A stretch of 64,000 nt of DNA, from NCBI RefSeq assembly GCF_900291985.1, contig NZ_LT985980.1:1168001-1232000 (forward strand), given 5' to 3'. Both the position numbers and the translations under genes were made by a program. Origin of the DNA: Lysinibacillus timonensis (lineage in GTDB: Bacteria; Bacillota; Bacilli; Bacillales_A; Planococcaceae). Positions 55,754-64,000 of this stretch are shown piece by piece. The notes beneath the pieces are model-generated. The model saw only the letters and a program-made list of their open reading frames with translations. It had not been told where the DNA came from and did not search any database. Position 1 is the stretch's first letter; each line of letters starts with the position of its first letter.

Positions 55754-57044
55754 ATGAATAGTTAATATGATATTGATTTTTTCCTCTTTCTTTCACATTA
55801 TATAATGCTATATCTGCACTTTTTACAAAGTAAGAATCATTCATATTTTTAGTCGTACATATGGAAACACCTATACTCGTTGTAACAGGTATGGAAAGAT
55901 CCTCTATGGTGAACTCTTGTAACATTTTCCGTTTCAAATTTTCTATGAAGTAGATAACGTCTTCTTCTGAAGAAATATCATCTAATAAAATTATAAATTC
56001 ATCTCCACCGAGTCTAGCGACAATACCTTGATTTTCCAAAGTGTGATTTATCCGTTTTGCAAACTCAACGATTACTCTGTCTCCTACTTCATGGCCCCAT
56101 TCATCATTGATTAATTTAAAATCATCGATGTCTAAAAAAACAATGGTAAAATGCTTTCCAGTAGTATTTAATCGTTCAATCGATTCGGAAAGTCGACGGT
56201 AAAAAAATCTACGGTTAGGTAATCCTGTTAAAGAATCATAAAATGCAAAATGTTTTAGTTCCTCTTCGTACGCCTTTTGATATGAAATATCACGCACAAC
56301 AATAACCATATGCTGAAAGTTATTGGATTTATCAAAGACAGGCGTACCATTTACTTCAGACCAAATCCAGCCATTTTCTTTATGTAAAATTTTTATAATT
56401 AATGAAAAAGATTGTCCATTTTCTATGGATTGATTAAACTTATCCTCTATTAAACCTTTATACTCTTGATGAACATTTAAAAAAGGTTGTTCATTGTTTA
56501 ATAATTCCCTTGGTTCAAAGCCAAACATTTTTTTGCAAGAAGGTGATACAAATAAGTATCTTTTTTGATTGTCTAATAATACAATGACATCTTGTACATT
56601 TTCTGCAATGATTCGAAAGTTTTTCTCACTTTCTAAACATCTATCGGAAAGAAGTTCCATTACACGCATATCTTTTACAAGTAAAAACATACCTTCTTCG
56701 AAGCATTCATCATTTACTGGAATAAATTGAACTAATCCTTTTATTCTACAATGATTTCTATGTAAAAAATGTAATTGGAAATCTTCAAAACTGCCTGTTA
56801 CAGCTTTTTGTAGTTTTTCAAATACTAATCCCCGATCCTCTAAATCAATAAGGTCTAAGAAAAAGCATCCTTTAATCTCTTCTAATGAATAACCACTTAA
56901 ATCTTGTGCAGCTTCGTTTAACTCAACAATGTAGCCAGCAGAATTAATTATGAAAATAGCATCCGAATTAAAAGAGTATAGTGAATGATATTTAATTTGA
57001 TTAATTTCAAGTTGATTTAGAAATTTTTCACTCGTCTCTTTCAT
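55752..57044 (-). CDS. PAS-PAS-GGDEF diguanylate cyclase
   Basis: About 430 residues: a first PAS domain (about 20-130, SDAIFIINSAGYIVELN), a second PAS/PAC (about 140-265, VIVLLDNQKRYLFVSPS and MVIVVRDIS) and a GGDEF domain (about 270-430) with YDSLTGLPNRRFF and the intact active site ARLGGDEFIILL. It should make cyclic di-GMP in response to a cytoplasmic signal. The inhibitory I-site RxxD is missing: the place holds E and G. No membrane helices are seen. The ATG at 57044 follows GGTGGTG. It is inserted between menB and menE. Confidence 0.9.
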   Translation of the reverse strand: MKETSEKFLNQLEINQIKYHSLYSFNSDAIFIINSAGYIVELNEAAQDLSGYSLEEIKGCFFLDLIDLEDRGLVFEKLQKAVTGSFEDFQLHFLHRNHCRIKGLVQFIPVNDECFEEGMFLLVKDMRVMELLSDRCLESEKNFRIIAENVQDVIVLLDNQKRYLFVSPSCKKMFGFEPRELLNNEQPFLNVHQEYKGLIEDKFNQSIENGQSFSLIIKILHKENGWIWSEVNGTPVFDKSNNFQHMVIVVRDISYQKAYEEELKHFAFYDSLTGLPNRRFFYRRLSESIERLNTTGKHFTIVFLDIDDFKLINDEWGHEVGDRVIVEFAKRINHTLENQGIVARLGGDEFIILLDDISSEEDVIYFIENLKRKMLQEFTIEDLSIPVTTSIGVSICTTKNMNDSYFVKSADIALYNVKERGKNQYHINYS

Positions 57045-57183
57045 AAATAAATCACCACCTACAAAGTACATTTTTACTATCATTTCGCATGAAAATAATA
57101 TCATAAAGACTCATAATATACTAGTAAAAAGGGTATTTGTTAAGTTAATATCATATAATTATAACAAAAGACAAATAATTATA

Positions 57184-57220
57184 AAAAGGTAAGAGGGGTT
57201 TTGGATTCCTCTTACCTTTT
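57184..57220 (-). terminator. Terminator of the menFDHB operon
   Basis: A 13-bp stem AAAAGGTAAGAGG/CCTCTTACCTTTT with T residues on the minus strand, about 22 bp after the menB stop. Confidence 0.9.
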
Positions 57221-57241
57221 TTGGATGTTATTTACTTTTAA

Positions 57242-58060
57242 TTATGGCCATCTTGGGAACTGGTCAAAGTCTGGTTTACGTTTTTCTTTGAATGCATCGC
57301 GACCTTCTCTTGCTTCATCAGTTGTATAATAAAGAAGTGTTGCATCTCCAGCAAGTTGTTGTAGGCCAGCTAATCCATCTGTATCAGCATTAAATGATGC
57401 TTTTAAGAAGCGTAATGCAGTTGGTGATAATTCAAGCATTTCTTCACACCATTTAACTGTTTCGTCTTCTAATTGCTCTAAAGGTACAACAGTGTTTACT
57501 AATCCCATTTCAAGCGCTTGTGCAGCATCATATTGACGGCATAAGAACCAAATTTCTTTTGCTTTTTTGTGTCCGATAATACGTGCTAAATAACCAGCTC
57601 CGTACCCAGCATCAAATGAACCAACACGTGGTCCAGTTTGTCCAAAACGAGCATTATCTGCTGCAATTGTTAAGTCACATACTACGTGTAATACATGGCC
57701 TCCACCAATTGCATAACCTGCTACCATTGCTACGACTGGTTTTGGAATAATACGTATTAGACGTTGTAGATCTAATACATTTAATCGTGGAATTTGATCA
57801 TCACCAACATATCCACCATTACCACGGACTTTTTGGTCTCCACCTGAACAGAATGCAAGGTCCCCTTCACCTGTTAAAATAATCGCACCAACTTTTGAAT
57901 CGTCACGGGCACGTGTGAATGCATCAATCATTTCTGCAACTGTTTTTGGTGTGAAAGCATTTCGAACTTCTGGACGGTTAATTGTAATTTTTGCAATACC
58001 ATTATAAAATTCATACTTAATTTCATCATAAGTATGTAAAGTTGTCCATTCTCTAGCCAT
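57242..58060 (-). CDS. menB: 1,4-Dihydroxy-2-naphthoyl-CoA synthase
   Basis: A 272-residue crotonase-fold enzyme. [11 protein letters not shown], the oxyanion-hole segment [33 protein letters not shown] with the catalytic aspartate, and the C-terminal [14 protein letters not shown] are MenB hallmarks. It closes the ring of o-succinylbenzoyl-CoA. It follows menH by 11 bp and ends at a terminator. Confidence 0.96.
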   Translation of the reverse strand: MAREWTTLHTYDEIKYEFYNGIAKITINRPEVRNAFTPKTVAEMIDAFTRARDDSKVGAIILTGEGDLAFCSGGDQKVRGNGGYVGDDQIPRLNVLDLQRLIRIIPKPVVAMVAGYAIGGGHVLHVVCDLTIAADNARFGQTGPRVGSFDAGYGAGYLARIIGHKKAKEIWFLCRQYDAAQALEMGLVNTVVPLEQLEDETVKWCEEMLELSPTALRFLKASFNADTDGLAGLQQLAGDATLLYYTTDEAREGRDAFKEKRKPDFDQFPRWP

Positions 58061-58071
58061 TAATTAGCCCC

Positions 58072-58887
58072 CTATTTTTTGAAATTAATATTCTTTACTA
58101 TTGTAGCAAATTGTGTTGGATTTTCCACATGAATTGCATGTCCAACGTCCTTCACGATTATATTGTGTGCATTACTCAACTGTGCCATCATTTGTTGGGC
58201 AATTTGACAAAACTTTTCATCTAACTCACCAGTAATTAAATATACTGGAATATTTATTTGATGTAGTTGAGACCATAATTCTTTTTGGGAACCAGTACCC
58301 ATACCGCGCAAACTATTAGCAAGTCCTATTTCCCTTTGTGATAAACGTTCATTTCGCACGGCTAATTGTACCTCTTTTGTTAATTTCCTTTGCGATTCAA
58401 ACAACGGTATATTTTCCCAATCATTAACAAATGCTAGAAGTCCATTCTGCTCGATTTTATTAGCCAATTCATGGTCAGAGCTTTTTCGGTTCAATCGTTC
58501 TTGAACTGTTTTTAAACCAGGTGAAGTACTTTCCAAGATCAGTTGATTTACACGGTTAGGGTAACAACATGCATAGGATAATGCAACACGTCCTCCCATT
58601 GAGTAACCAATTAACATAAAAGATTCTAGATGTAATATCTTAAAGATTTCTTCAAGATCTTTTATTTGCTCTTCCATTGAATATCTCGAGACATCACTTG
58701 GTGCATCTGTATTTCCGTGTCCGATTAAATCAATTGCAATCAATTTTTTGTCGTTAGGTAAATGTGGAACAACTGGTTGCCATGTAGAAACAGTCCCCGT
58801 AAAGCCATGTAACAGAACAATGACCTCTTGTTCAGATTCATTCCAAATCTTCACATTCACATTTATTCCACGAACATTCATTATCAT
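58072..58887 (-). CDS. menH: SHCHC synthase, MenH alpha/beta hydrolase
   Basis: About 271 residues. VLLHGFTGTVSTW, the nucleophile elbow IGYSMGGRVALSYA (about 100) and the histidine in VGHAIHVENP (about 250) are in MenH order. It eliminates pyruvate from SEPHCHC. The start is set at the ATG at 58887, which overlaps the menD stop as ATGA and follows GGAGATAG; the frame to 58920 runs inside menD. Confidence 0.92.
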   Translation of the reverse strand: MIMNVRGINVNVKIWNESEQEVIVLLHGFTGTVSTWQPVVPHLPNDKKLIAIDLIGHGNTDAPSDVSRYSMEEQIKDLEEIFKILHLESFMLIGYSMGGRVALSYACCYPNRVNQLILESTSPGLKTVQERLNRKSSDHELANKIEQNGLLAFVNDWENIPLFESQRKLTKEVQLAVRNERLSQREIGLANSLRGMGTGSQKELWSQLHQINIPVYLITGELDEKFCQIAQQMMAQLSNAHNIIVKDVGHAIHVENPTQFATIVKNINFKK

Positions 58888-60602
58888 AACTGTTCTATCT
58901 CCAAATGGATTTGTTTCCATAATTTACGATGTGCTTCTACATTGGCCTCTCGATTTGTAAATACTTCTATTAACCGTAATGGTAGATTACTAACACCTAA
59001 TGCTAGATCTTTCATTTCACCTAAATCATTTACTTTTATATATTCCATATCATACATTTTGGCAATTTGATCAAATTGTAGTGCCGTTGGAGTACCAAAT
59101 AAATCCTCATAGTACTCTTTCACCGTAGATTGTGATAGGTACGAGAAAATTCCTCCACCGTCATTATTAAGAACAATAAGAGTTATCTCGCTACTTTGAT
59201 AACGAGTTGCGATAAGTGCGTTAACATCATGTAAAAAGGCCAAATCTCCAATTAATAAGTACATATGGCGGTTTTCACGCCCATGGCTAAAGCCAATCGC
59301 TGTAGATACGACTCCGTCGATACCGTTTGCCCCTCGATTTGCAAATACTTGAATATCCTTTTCAGTGGGTAGTAAGAATGTGTCGATATCTCTAATTGGC
59401 ATACTACTACTAACAAATAAATCACTGTGATTTGGTAACTTTTCTAGTAATACTCTAACCATTGCACCTTCATCAGCTTCATTTTCAATATAAGTTTCTA
59501 TATATTTCATAGCAACATCATCACTGATACGCCACATGTTGAAATATTGTTCGTCAATATTCCCTTCAATATCTAGTTTCTGCAACCAATCTCCGATTGA
59601 AGAATGGATAAAATGAGTAGCAACCGATGTCGAATCCCTAAACATTGGATCTTCATCCACCACTATGTATTGACTAGGCAATGTATTCGTTAAGAACAAT
59701 GTAAGAAATTTTGAAACAGGCTGTGCTCCAAAGCGAATTACTGTATCTGCAGTGACCTTTTGTTGAAATTCTTCATTTTTCAAAAGGGCATCATAGGATG
59801 AAATAATGTATTCTTTACAATCATCCGGTATATTCGTTCTCATATTTGAAAGACTTTCCACGATAACTGGCCATTTTGCTTTTCTTACAAAATTCCACAT
59901 AATAGCCAAATCAGTACCTAATGACAATTCACCTATTATCAAAAAGCCTTTTCTCGATTCATTAATGATGTTCGTCAGCAATGCTATTGCTTCTTCAGTA
60001 GGAGTTACCTGTCCCCTTAAGCTAACTTGAAAAGTAGGATTTGGTAAGGCTTCGTTAAAATCAATAAGTAATGGTTCTCGGAATGGTACATTTAGATGAA
60101 CAGGACCGAATGGTGCAGTCATAGATATATTTACTGCACGAGCAACATGTCTTTCAATAAATGGTAATGTTTGTTTTGCTCCATCTGGAATAGGAAACTC
60201 TACAGACCATTTAACTTGTTCACCATATAATCTAATTTGATTAATAGCCTGTGGCGCTCCTACTTCACGTAATTCATGAGGACGGTCAGCTGTGATGACA
60301 ATTAACGGGATACGTGCATTTTTTGCTTCTACTATAGCTGGGTAATAGTTTGCAGCTGCGGTACCGGAAGTACAAAGAAGTGTGACAGGTTTCCCCTTTG
60401 CTTTTGCTAATCCTAGAGCAAAAAAAGCTGCTGAACGTTCATCGACTTGTCTAAAGACATTAATCTCTTTAGCAGAGGCAAATCCATATGCTAGTGGCGT
60501 TGAGCGTGAGCCAGGACTAATTACCACATCTTCAACTCCATTTTGTATTATGGATGCAACGAGTTTATATACATAATTGGATAATATTAATCGATCATTC
60601 AT
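58884..60602 (-). CDS. menD: SEPHCHC synthase
   Basis: A 572-residue thiamine-diphosphate enzyme. VEDVVISPGSRSTPLAYGF at the N-terminus, the catalytic glutamate in QVDERSAAFFALGLAKA (about 55), CTSGTAAANYYPA and the ThDP-magnesium motif IGDLAFLHDVNAL to NNDGGGIFSYL (about 440-475) are intact. It condenses isochorismate with 2-oxoglutarate. It overlaps menF by 8 bp and has an AGGAGG site. Confidence 0.96.
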   Translation of the reverse strand: MNDRLILSNYVYKLVASIIQNGVEDVVISPGSRSTPLAYGFASAKEINVFRQVDERSAAFFALGLAKAKGKPVTLLCTSGTAAANYYPAIVEAKNARIPLIVITADRPHELREVGAPQAINQIRLYGEQVKWSVEFPIPDGAKQTLPFIERHVARAVNISMTAPFGPVHLNVPFREPLLIDFNEALPNPTFQVSLRGQVTPTEEAIALLTNIINESRKGFLIIGELSLGTDLAIMWNFVRKAKWPVIVESLSNMRTNIPDDCKEYIISSYDALLKNEEFQQKVTADTVIRFGAQPVSKFLTLFLTNTLPSQYIVVDEDPMFRDSTSVATHFIHSSIGDWLQKLDIEGNIDEQYFNMWRISDDVAMKYIETYIENEADEGAMVRVLLEKLPNHSDLFVSSSMPIRDIDTFLLPTEKDIQVFANRGANGIDGVVSTAIGFSHGRENRHMYLLIGDLAFLHDVNALIATRYQSSEITLIVLNNDGGGIFSYLSQSTVKEYYEDLFGTPTALQFDQIAKMYDMEYIKVNDLGEMKDLALGVSNLPLRLIEVFTNREANVEAHRKLWKQIHLEIEQL

Positions 60603-61974
60603 GTAATTGTCCTCCTAATACACGCAACATAGGGCGGAATTTAACCAAAGTCTCTTCATATTCAGAAATCGGTTCAGATTCAGCTACGATTCCACCACCA
60701 GCGTAAAGAATTGCTTTATTATTAAATAAAGCAGCTGAACGAATTGCAACTGCAAACTCCCCATTACCTTCCGCATCAACCCAGCCAAGAGGAGCTGCAT
60801 ATAACCCTCTATTCATAGTCTCTTCCCGGCGAATAATAGCCAGTGCCTCATTTCTTGGGACACCACCTAATGCAGGTGTAGGGTGTAAATCTTTAACAAG
60901 CTGCAAGATGGTTGCCTCAGGTAAAAGTTGTCCTTCAACTGGAGTATATAAATGTTGAATATCTCTAATTTTTAACAATCGAGGTAGCTTTGGAACCTTA
61001 AAATTAATACAATTTTTGGAAAATGTATTTTTTATCATCTCAACTACATATTGATGTTCACCTAAGTTTTTTGCATCTTGTAACAAACTTTGACCTAACA
61101 TATTGTCCTCATCTGCCGTTTTACCACGTTTAATGGACCCCGCAACACATGCTGAATATGCATGGCCACCTTGAACTTTAACCAATCTCTCAGGTGAAGC
61201 ACCAAAGAATAACAACTGCTCTCTCTCAAGACCAAATAAATAACTTTCAGGTTGCTCATCCATAACATGTGACAGCACTTGAGGTGAAGTAACATCCTCC
61301 TGGAATTCAATTGAAAGCGAGCGTGCAATAACGACTTTCTCTGCCTCCTTATTACGTATTAAGCCCGCCACCTTCTCAATTGATTGTAAGTACTGATCTT
61401 TATTACGCTCTACAAAGCTTGACATAATTGGTTTAGCATATGTTTTTAGTTCTTTTACTTGCGCGGCATGTATTAACCGATCCCGTTCTTTTCTTAATAA
61501 ATCAAATTGATGAGAACTATCTTGCTGATTCGTAATTAAATGTATACTTACAAATGCTTTGTCATTTTGAATAACTAATTGAAAAGTCGCAACAGTAAAG
61601 AAACTGTTGGGAAAATCAGCCCATTCGCCTTTGTTAGAATGTAAAGGGTCAAAAGTAAATCCACCAAATAAAATTGGTTGAGGCTCTTGATCTTCTCTCA
61701 CAATATTTTTAGTTAACTCTTTCCATTGTTTTTCTACACGATCAAAACGTCCGCTCAAGTCCCTATCTTCAATAACATATGCAGATCCAAGTCCAACTAA
61801 GGTAAATGTTTTTTCGCGGTTTTGCCAAAAGAATCGTTTACCCTTATAATATCCTTCACCTGCTGCATAAAAAGCTAATGCAGAAAGACGATTTACTTCA
61901 ATCGTTTCAATATAAAATCTTCTATTTATAGAACCCACTTCAACTTCAGTGGCGTGTAACCACTTCTGATCCAT
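60595..61974 (-). CDS. menF: Isochorismate synthase
   Basis: About 459 residues of the chorismate-binding family. KVVIARSLSIEF, the SPERLVKVQGG segment, IQHLYTPVEGQL and the C-terminal GLYAAPLGWVDAEGNGEFAVAIRSA (metal and substrate glutamates, quoted in part) match MenF. It isomerises chorismate to isochorismate, the first step of menaquinone synthesis. The start is the ATG at 61974 after GGAGGG; the longer frame adds six residues without a site. Confidence 0.94.
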   Translation of the reverse strand: MDQKWLHATEVEVGSINRRFYIETIEVNRLSALAFYAAGEGYYKGKRFFWQNREKTFTLVGLGSAYVIEDRDLSGRFDRVEKQWKELTKNIVREDQEPQPILFGGFTFDPLHSNKGEWADFPNSFFTVATFQLVIQNDKAFVSIHLITNQQDSSHQFDLLRKERDRLIHAAQVKELKTYAKPIMSSFVERNKDQYLQSIEKVAGLIRNKEAEKVVIARSLSIEFQEDVTSPQVLSHVMDEQPESYLFGLEREQLLFFGASPERLVKVQGGHAYSACVAGSIKRGKTADEDNMLGQSLLQDAKNLGEHQYVVEMIKNTFSKNCINFKVPKLPRLLKIRDIQHLYTPVEGQLLPEATILQLVKDLHPTPALGGVPRNEALAIIRREETMNRGLYAAPLGWVDAEGNGEFAVAIRSAALFNNKAILYAGGGIVAESEPISEYEETLVKFRPMLRVLGGQLHE

Positions 61975-62396
61975 GAAATTTCCCTCCGTCAAACCTAGTC
62001 ACTATAAAAGTTCTCTATTATAGGCTTATGTAATATCTAATTTTCATTCATTTTTTAGCAATATCTATTCTATCATATCATTTTTAAAGTATATACAGTA
62101 TGAATTCCTAATCTGAGTTTATTGTTTCATATGGGTATTGAACTAAATAGTGACATAAATCATAAATCCACATTTTGGTGAATGGATAGAATCCGTTTTG
62201 AAAAAAGATTTGTTAATAAGTGTAGGAGTTCTTATAATTAAATTTTGAATATTTTTATGGCTATATTCTTACAATCGCGTCCGATAATTAATAGCGCTTT
62301 TATTAGCTGGGTTACTCACACTTAGACGTTTAGGTTAAGCTCCAAATATATGAGTAGTCGGAAAATATCCAATAGTATAAGCATTCTCATACGAAA
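61975..62396. other. About 420 bp intergenic region upstream of menF
   Basis: AT-rich near menF, where the menF promoter should be. Between 62265 and 62340 the base composition is higher in G and C; on the plus strand it encodes a run ILQSRPIINSAFISWVTHT before a stop, faintly like the N-terminus of a divergent PAP2 (YuiD-type) membrane protein. No complete gene is present. Confidence 0.3.
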
Positions 62397-62425
62397 AAAC
62401 GCTTGGATAAAAAAATCCACAAGCG
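62397..62425 (-). terminator. Probable terminator of the M19 dipeptidase gene
   Basis: On the minus strand CGCTTGTGGAT pairs with ATCCAAGCG (two-base bulge) and is followed by TTTTTTCG, directly after the dipeptidase stop. Confidence 0.7.
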
Positions 62426-62426
62426 C

Positions 62427-63356
62427 TTAAATAGTATATACATAATTATAAAAACCATCAGTGCTCATTAATTTAATGTCATCTTCAGAGAAATGATTTC
62501 TTAAAGCGTTTATAAAATTTGGATATTCCGAGGCATTTTTTAACTTTTCTACCGATAGCGGATCCATTCCATCAAAGTCAGAACCAAAACCAACATGGCG
62601 AGCCCCAACCAGATTAACTAAGTACTTGACATGCGCTATCAATTGTTCAATTGTCGCATTTTCTTTGTCCTTTACAATAAATGGAGGATAAAATACAACA
62701 TGAATTCTCCCACCTCTTTGAACAAGCTCCATAATTTGATTGTCAGTTAAATTTCGTGTGTGATTACAAAGTGTTCTAGAATTACAATGACTTGCAATAA
62801 GATGGTTTGCTAGCTTCAAAACTTCATTGATTCCTTTATCATTAAGATGTGCTAGATCTACTATTATCTTTCTACTATTCAATAAGTTAATCACTTCTTT
62901 TGCGAATGGTTTAATCCCTTTTGAAGGTTCTTCTAATGCTCCATATGCTAAATCATTTTCATAATTCCAAGTTAATCCAACAACTTTTACCCCGGCATCA
63001 AGTAGTAGATTTAACTTTTCAAGACTGGTTCCTATACAATCACAACCTTCTAAACCTAGCACTGCACCAATTTCACCTTTTTTAAGATATTTTAATTGAT
63101 ACCAATCTGTTATGTGCACCATGCCAGGTGTTGTTAATACTCTAGTTTTAAAAATTTCAATTTGATTAAGAGCCTCGCTAAACTTTTGTTCTTTCGGTAT
63201 ATCTGGGCTAATAAAAATAGCAAACACTTGAACATTTACTTTTCCTTTACGTAAACGTTCAAAATTTGCTTGTAGTCGTTCATCGTTAAGAAATTGTGCA
63301 TTATCATACCGTGAAAGCTTTTCTAAAATATCACAATGCAAATCTACAATCTTCAA
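62427..63356 (-). CDS. Membrane (renal-type) dipeptidase family M19 protein
   Basis: A 309-residue amidohydrolase-fold metallopeptidase. Metal ligands are visible in VDLHCDILEKL, LEGCDCIG (bridging glutamate), IASHCNSRTLCNH and GFGSDFDGMD. Bacterial members cleave dipeptides, including D-residue dipeptides; there is no signal peptide, so it is cytoplasmic. It is monocistronic. Confidence 0.9.
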   Translation of the reverse strand: MKIVDLHCDILEKLSRYDNAQFLNDERLQANFERLRKGKVNVQVFAIFISPDIPKEQKFSEALNQIEIFKTRVLTTPGMVHITDWYQLKYLKKGEIGAVLGLEGCDCIGTSLEKLNLLLDAGVKVVGLTWNYENDLAYGALEEPSKGIKPFAKEVINLLNSRKIIVDLAHLNDKGINEVLKLANHLIASHCNSRTLCNHTRNLTDNQIMELVQRGGRIHVVFYPPFIVKDKENATIEQLIAHVKYLVNLVGARHVGFGSDFDGMDPLSVEKLKNASEYPNFINALRNHFSEDDIKLMSTDGFYNYVYTI

Positions 63357-63547
63357 TAAAACACCTCCAGTTATTTAATTATATTCAATAATGTTCAATA
63401 ATTTTCTATTCCTCTATTTTAGCCTTAAAATTTATGGGTAATTTCTTCTGGATTTCAATCTTAATCCCCTACAATTTTTGGTAGCGACACAATCTTTGTA
63501 ATCCCTTATATAGAAGGTACGTACTATATTTTCTATTTTTTAAATAT

Positions 63548-63585
63548 AAAAAAACTCGAGATGATTTTTCATCTCGAGTTTTTTA
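63548..63585. terminator. Strong terminator after the tRNA cluster
   Basis: Stem AAAAAACTCGAGATGA/TCATCTCGAGTTTTTT with a TTTT loop, directly after the last tRNA gene on the minus strand. It is symmetric and would work in both directions. Confidence 0.92.
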
Positions 63586-63657
63586 TGACCCGTACGGGAT
63601 TCGAACCCGTGTTACCGCCGTGAAAGGGCGGTGTCTTAACCACTTGACCAACGGGCC
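63586..63657 (-). tRNA. tRNA-Glu (UUC)
   Basis: A 72-nt cloverleaf: acceptor GGCCCGT/ACGGGTC, anticodon arm CCGCCCTTTCACGGCGG with anticodon TTC, and T arm GGGTTCGAATCCC. The 3' CCA is not encoded. Confidence 0.97.
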
Positions 63658-63660
63658 TTA

Positions 63661-63751
63661 TGGCGGAGAAGGAGGGATTTGAACCCTCGCGCCGGTTACC
63701 CGACCTACACCCTTAGCAGGGGCGCCTCTTCAGCCTCTTGAGTACTTCCCC
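63661..63751 (-). tRNA. tRNA-Ser (GCU)
   Basis: A 91-nt class II tRNA with a long variable arm, acceptor GGGGAAG/CTTCTCC, anticodon GCT in CCCTGCTAAGGG and encoded CCA. Confidence 0.97.
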
Positions 63752-63756
63752 ATATA

Positions 63757-63831
63757 TGGCTCCGAAGGTAGGACTCGAACCTACGACCGATCGGTTAACA
63801 GCCGATTGCTCTACCACTGAGCTACTTCGGA
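63757..63831 (-). tRNA. tRNA-Asn (GUU)
   Basis: A 75-nt cloverleaf: acceptor TCCGAAG/CTTCGGA, anticodon GTT in CGGCTGTTAACCG, CCA encoded. Confidence 0.97.
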
Positions 63832-63840
63832 ATAGTTTTA

Positions 63841-63917
<77 letters not shown>

Positions 63918-63920
63918 CAA

Positions 63921-63994
63921 TGGAGCGGGTGATGAGAATCGAACTCACGACATCAGCTTGGAAGGCTGAGGTTTTACCATTAAACTACCCCCGC
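63921..63994 (-). tRNA. tRNA-Gly (UCC) with a mismatch in the acceptor stem
   Basis: A 74-nt cloverleaf: acceptor GCGGGGG/CACCCGC, anticodon TCC in CAGCCTTCCAAGCTG, CCA encoded. Position 6 is G opposite A67, a G-A mismatch; the usual Bacillus gene has T6 here. TGG at 63998-64000 is probably the CCA of one more tRNA beyond the edge. Confidence 0.93.
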
Positions 63995-64000
63995 AAATGG

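Overview
The window is low-GC chromosomal DNA from a Gram-positive bacterium of the order Bacillales. The gene order ytnP, trmB, dat, pepV, ytzE, rsuA-like, ytgP, asnB, ytfP, leuS, ytqA-ytqB, ytpA, ytoA, metK, pckA, ytmA, ytkD, dps, ytjA and men follows the yt* arc of Bacillus subtilis with insertions. A Planococcaceae-type relative (Lysinibacillus, Solibacillus, Ureibacillus and allies) is the likely source; this is inferred from protein character and synteny, not from a search. No prophage, insertion sequence or CRISPR array was seen.

Region 1 (1-14.2 kb, all minus strand) is an accessory sugar-acid island with two transcription units. The upstream unit (gndA-like, kdgK, kdgA, dgoD, rpiA) is a D-galactonate-type phosphorylative route joined to 6-phosphogluconate dehydrogenase and ribose-5-phosphate isomerase homologues. 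The downstream unit (TRAP transporter dctPQM, YjhG/YagF-type aldonate dehydratase, IclR regulator, FAH-fold dehydratase, aldehyde dehydrogenase, DHDPS-fold lyase, and an unrecognised gene cut by the window edge) fits non-phosphorylative pentonate (xylonate or arabinonate) catabolism to 2-oxoglutarate and/or pyruvate. Both units start behind nearly the same palindrome-plus-TATAAT element; a cre-like site precedes dctP.

Region 2 (15-27 kb) is core synteny: quorum-quenching lactonase YtnP, tRNA m7G methyltransferase, a NERD-like protein, D-amino acid aminotransferase, dipeptidase PepV, regulator YtzE, a 16S pseudouridine synthase, lipid II flippase YtgP/MurJ, asparagine synthetase and flavoprotein YtfP.

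Region 3 (27-37 kb, minus strand) is a sulfur island: siroheme synthesis (sumT, sirB, sirC), NADPH sulfite reductase (cysJ, cysI), a 48-residue YezD-like protein, an SsuABC/YtlACD-type importer, and a cytoplasmic arylsulfotransferase homologue with its own strong promoter and a terminator-like leader.

Region 4 (37-54 kb) holds leuS with a leucine T-box, an MFS transporter, the YtqA/YtqB tRNA-modification pair, an alanine symporter, a YtpA-like hydrolase lacking its catalytic serine, gamma-carbonic anhydrase-like YtoA, metK with a SAM-I riboswitch, pckA with a CcpN-like operator, YtmA, YtkD, Dps behind a PerR-like site, YidD/YtjA, and an orphan zinc-binding lipoprotein behind a Zur box.

Region 5 (54-64 kb) is the menaquinone cluster menF-menD-menH-menB, a PAS-PAS-GGDEF gene, then menE (no menC seen), an M19 dipeptidase, and a minus-strand tRNA cluster (Gly, Ile, Asn, Ser, Glu) that continues past the window edge.

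Many starts were moved from the longest reading frame to a downstream ATG, GTG or TTG because a ribosome-binding site and family alignment favour it; each case is noted.
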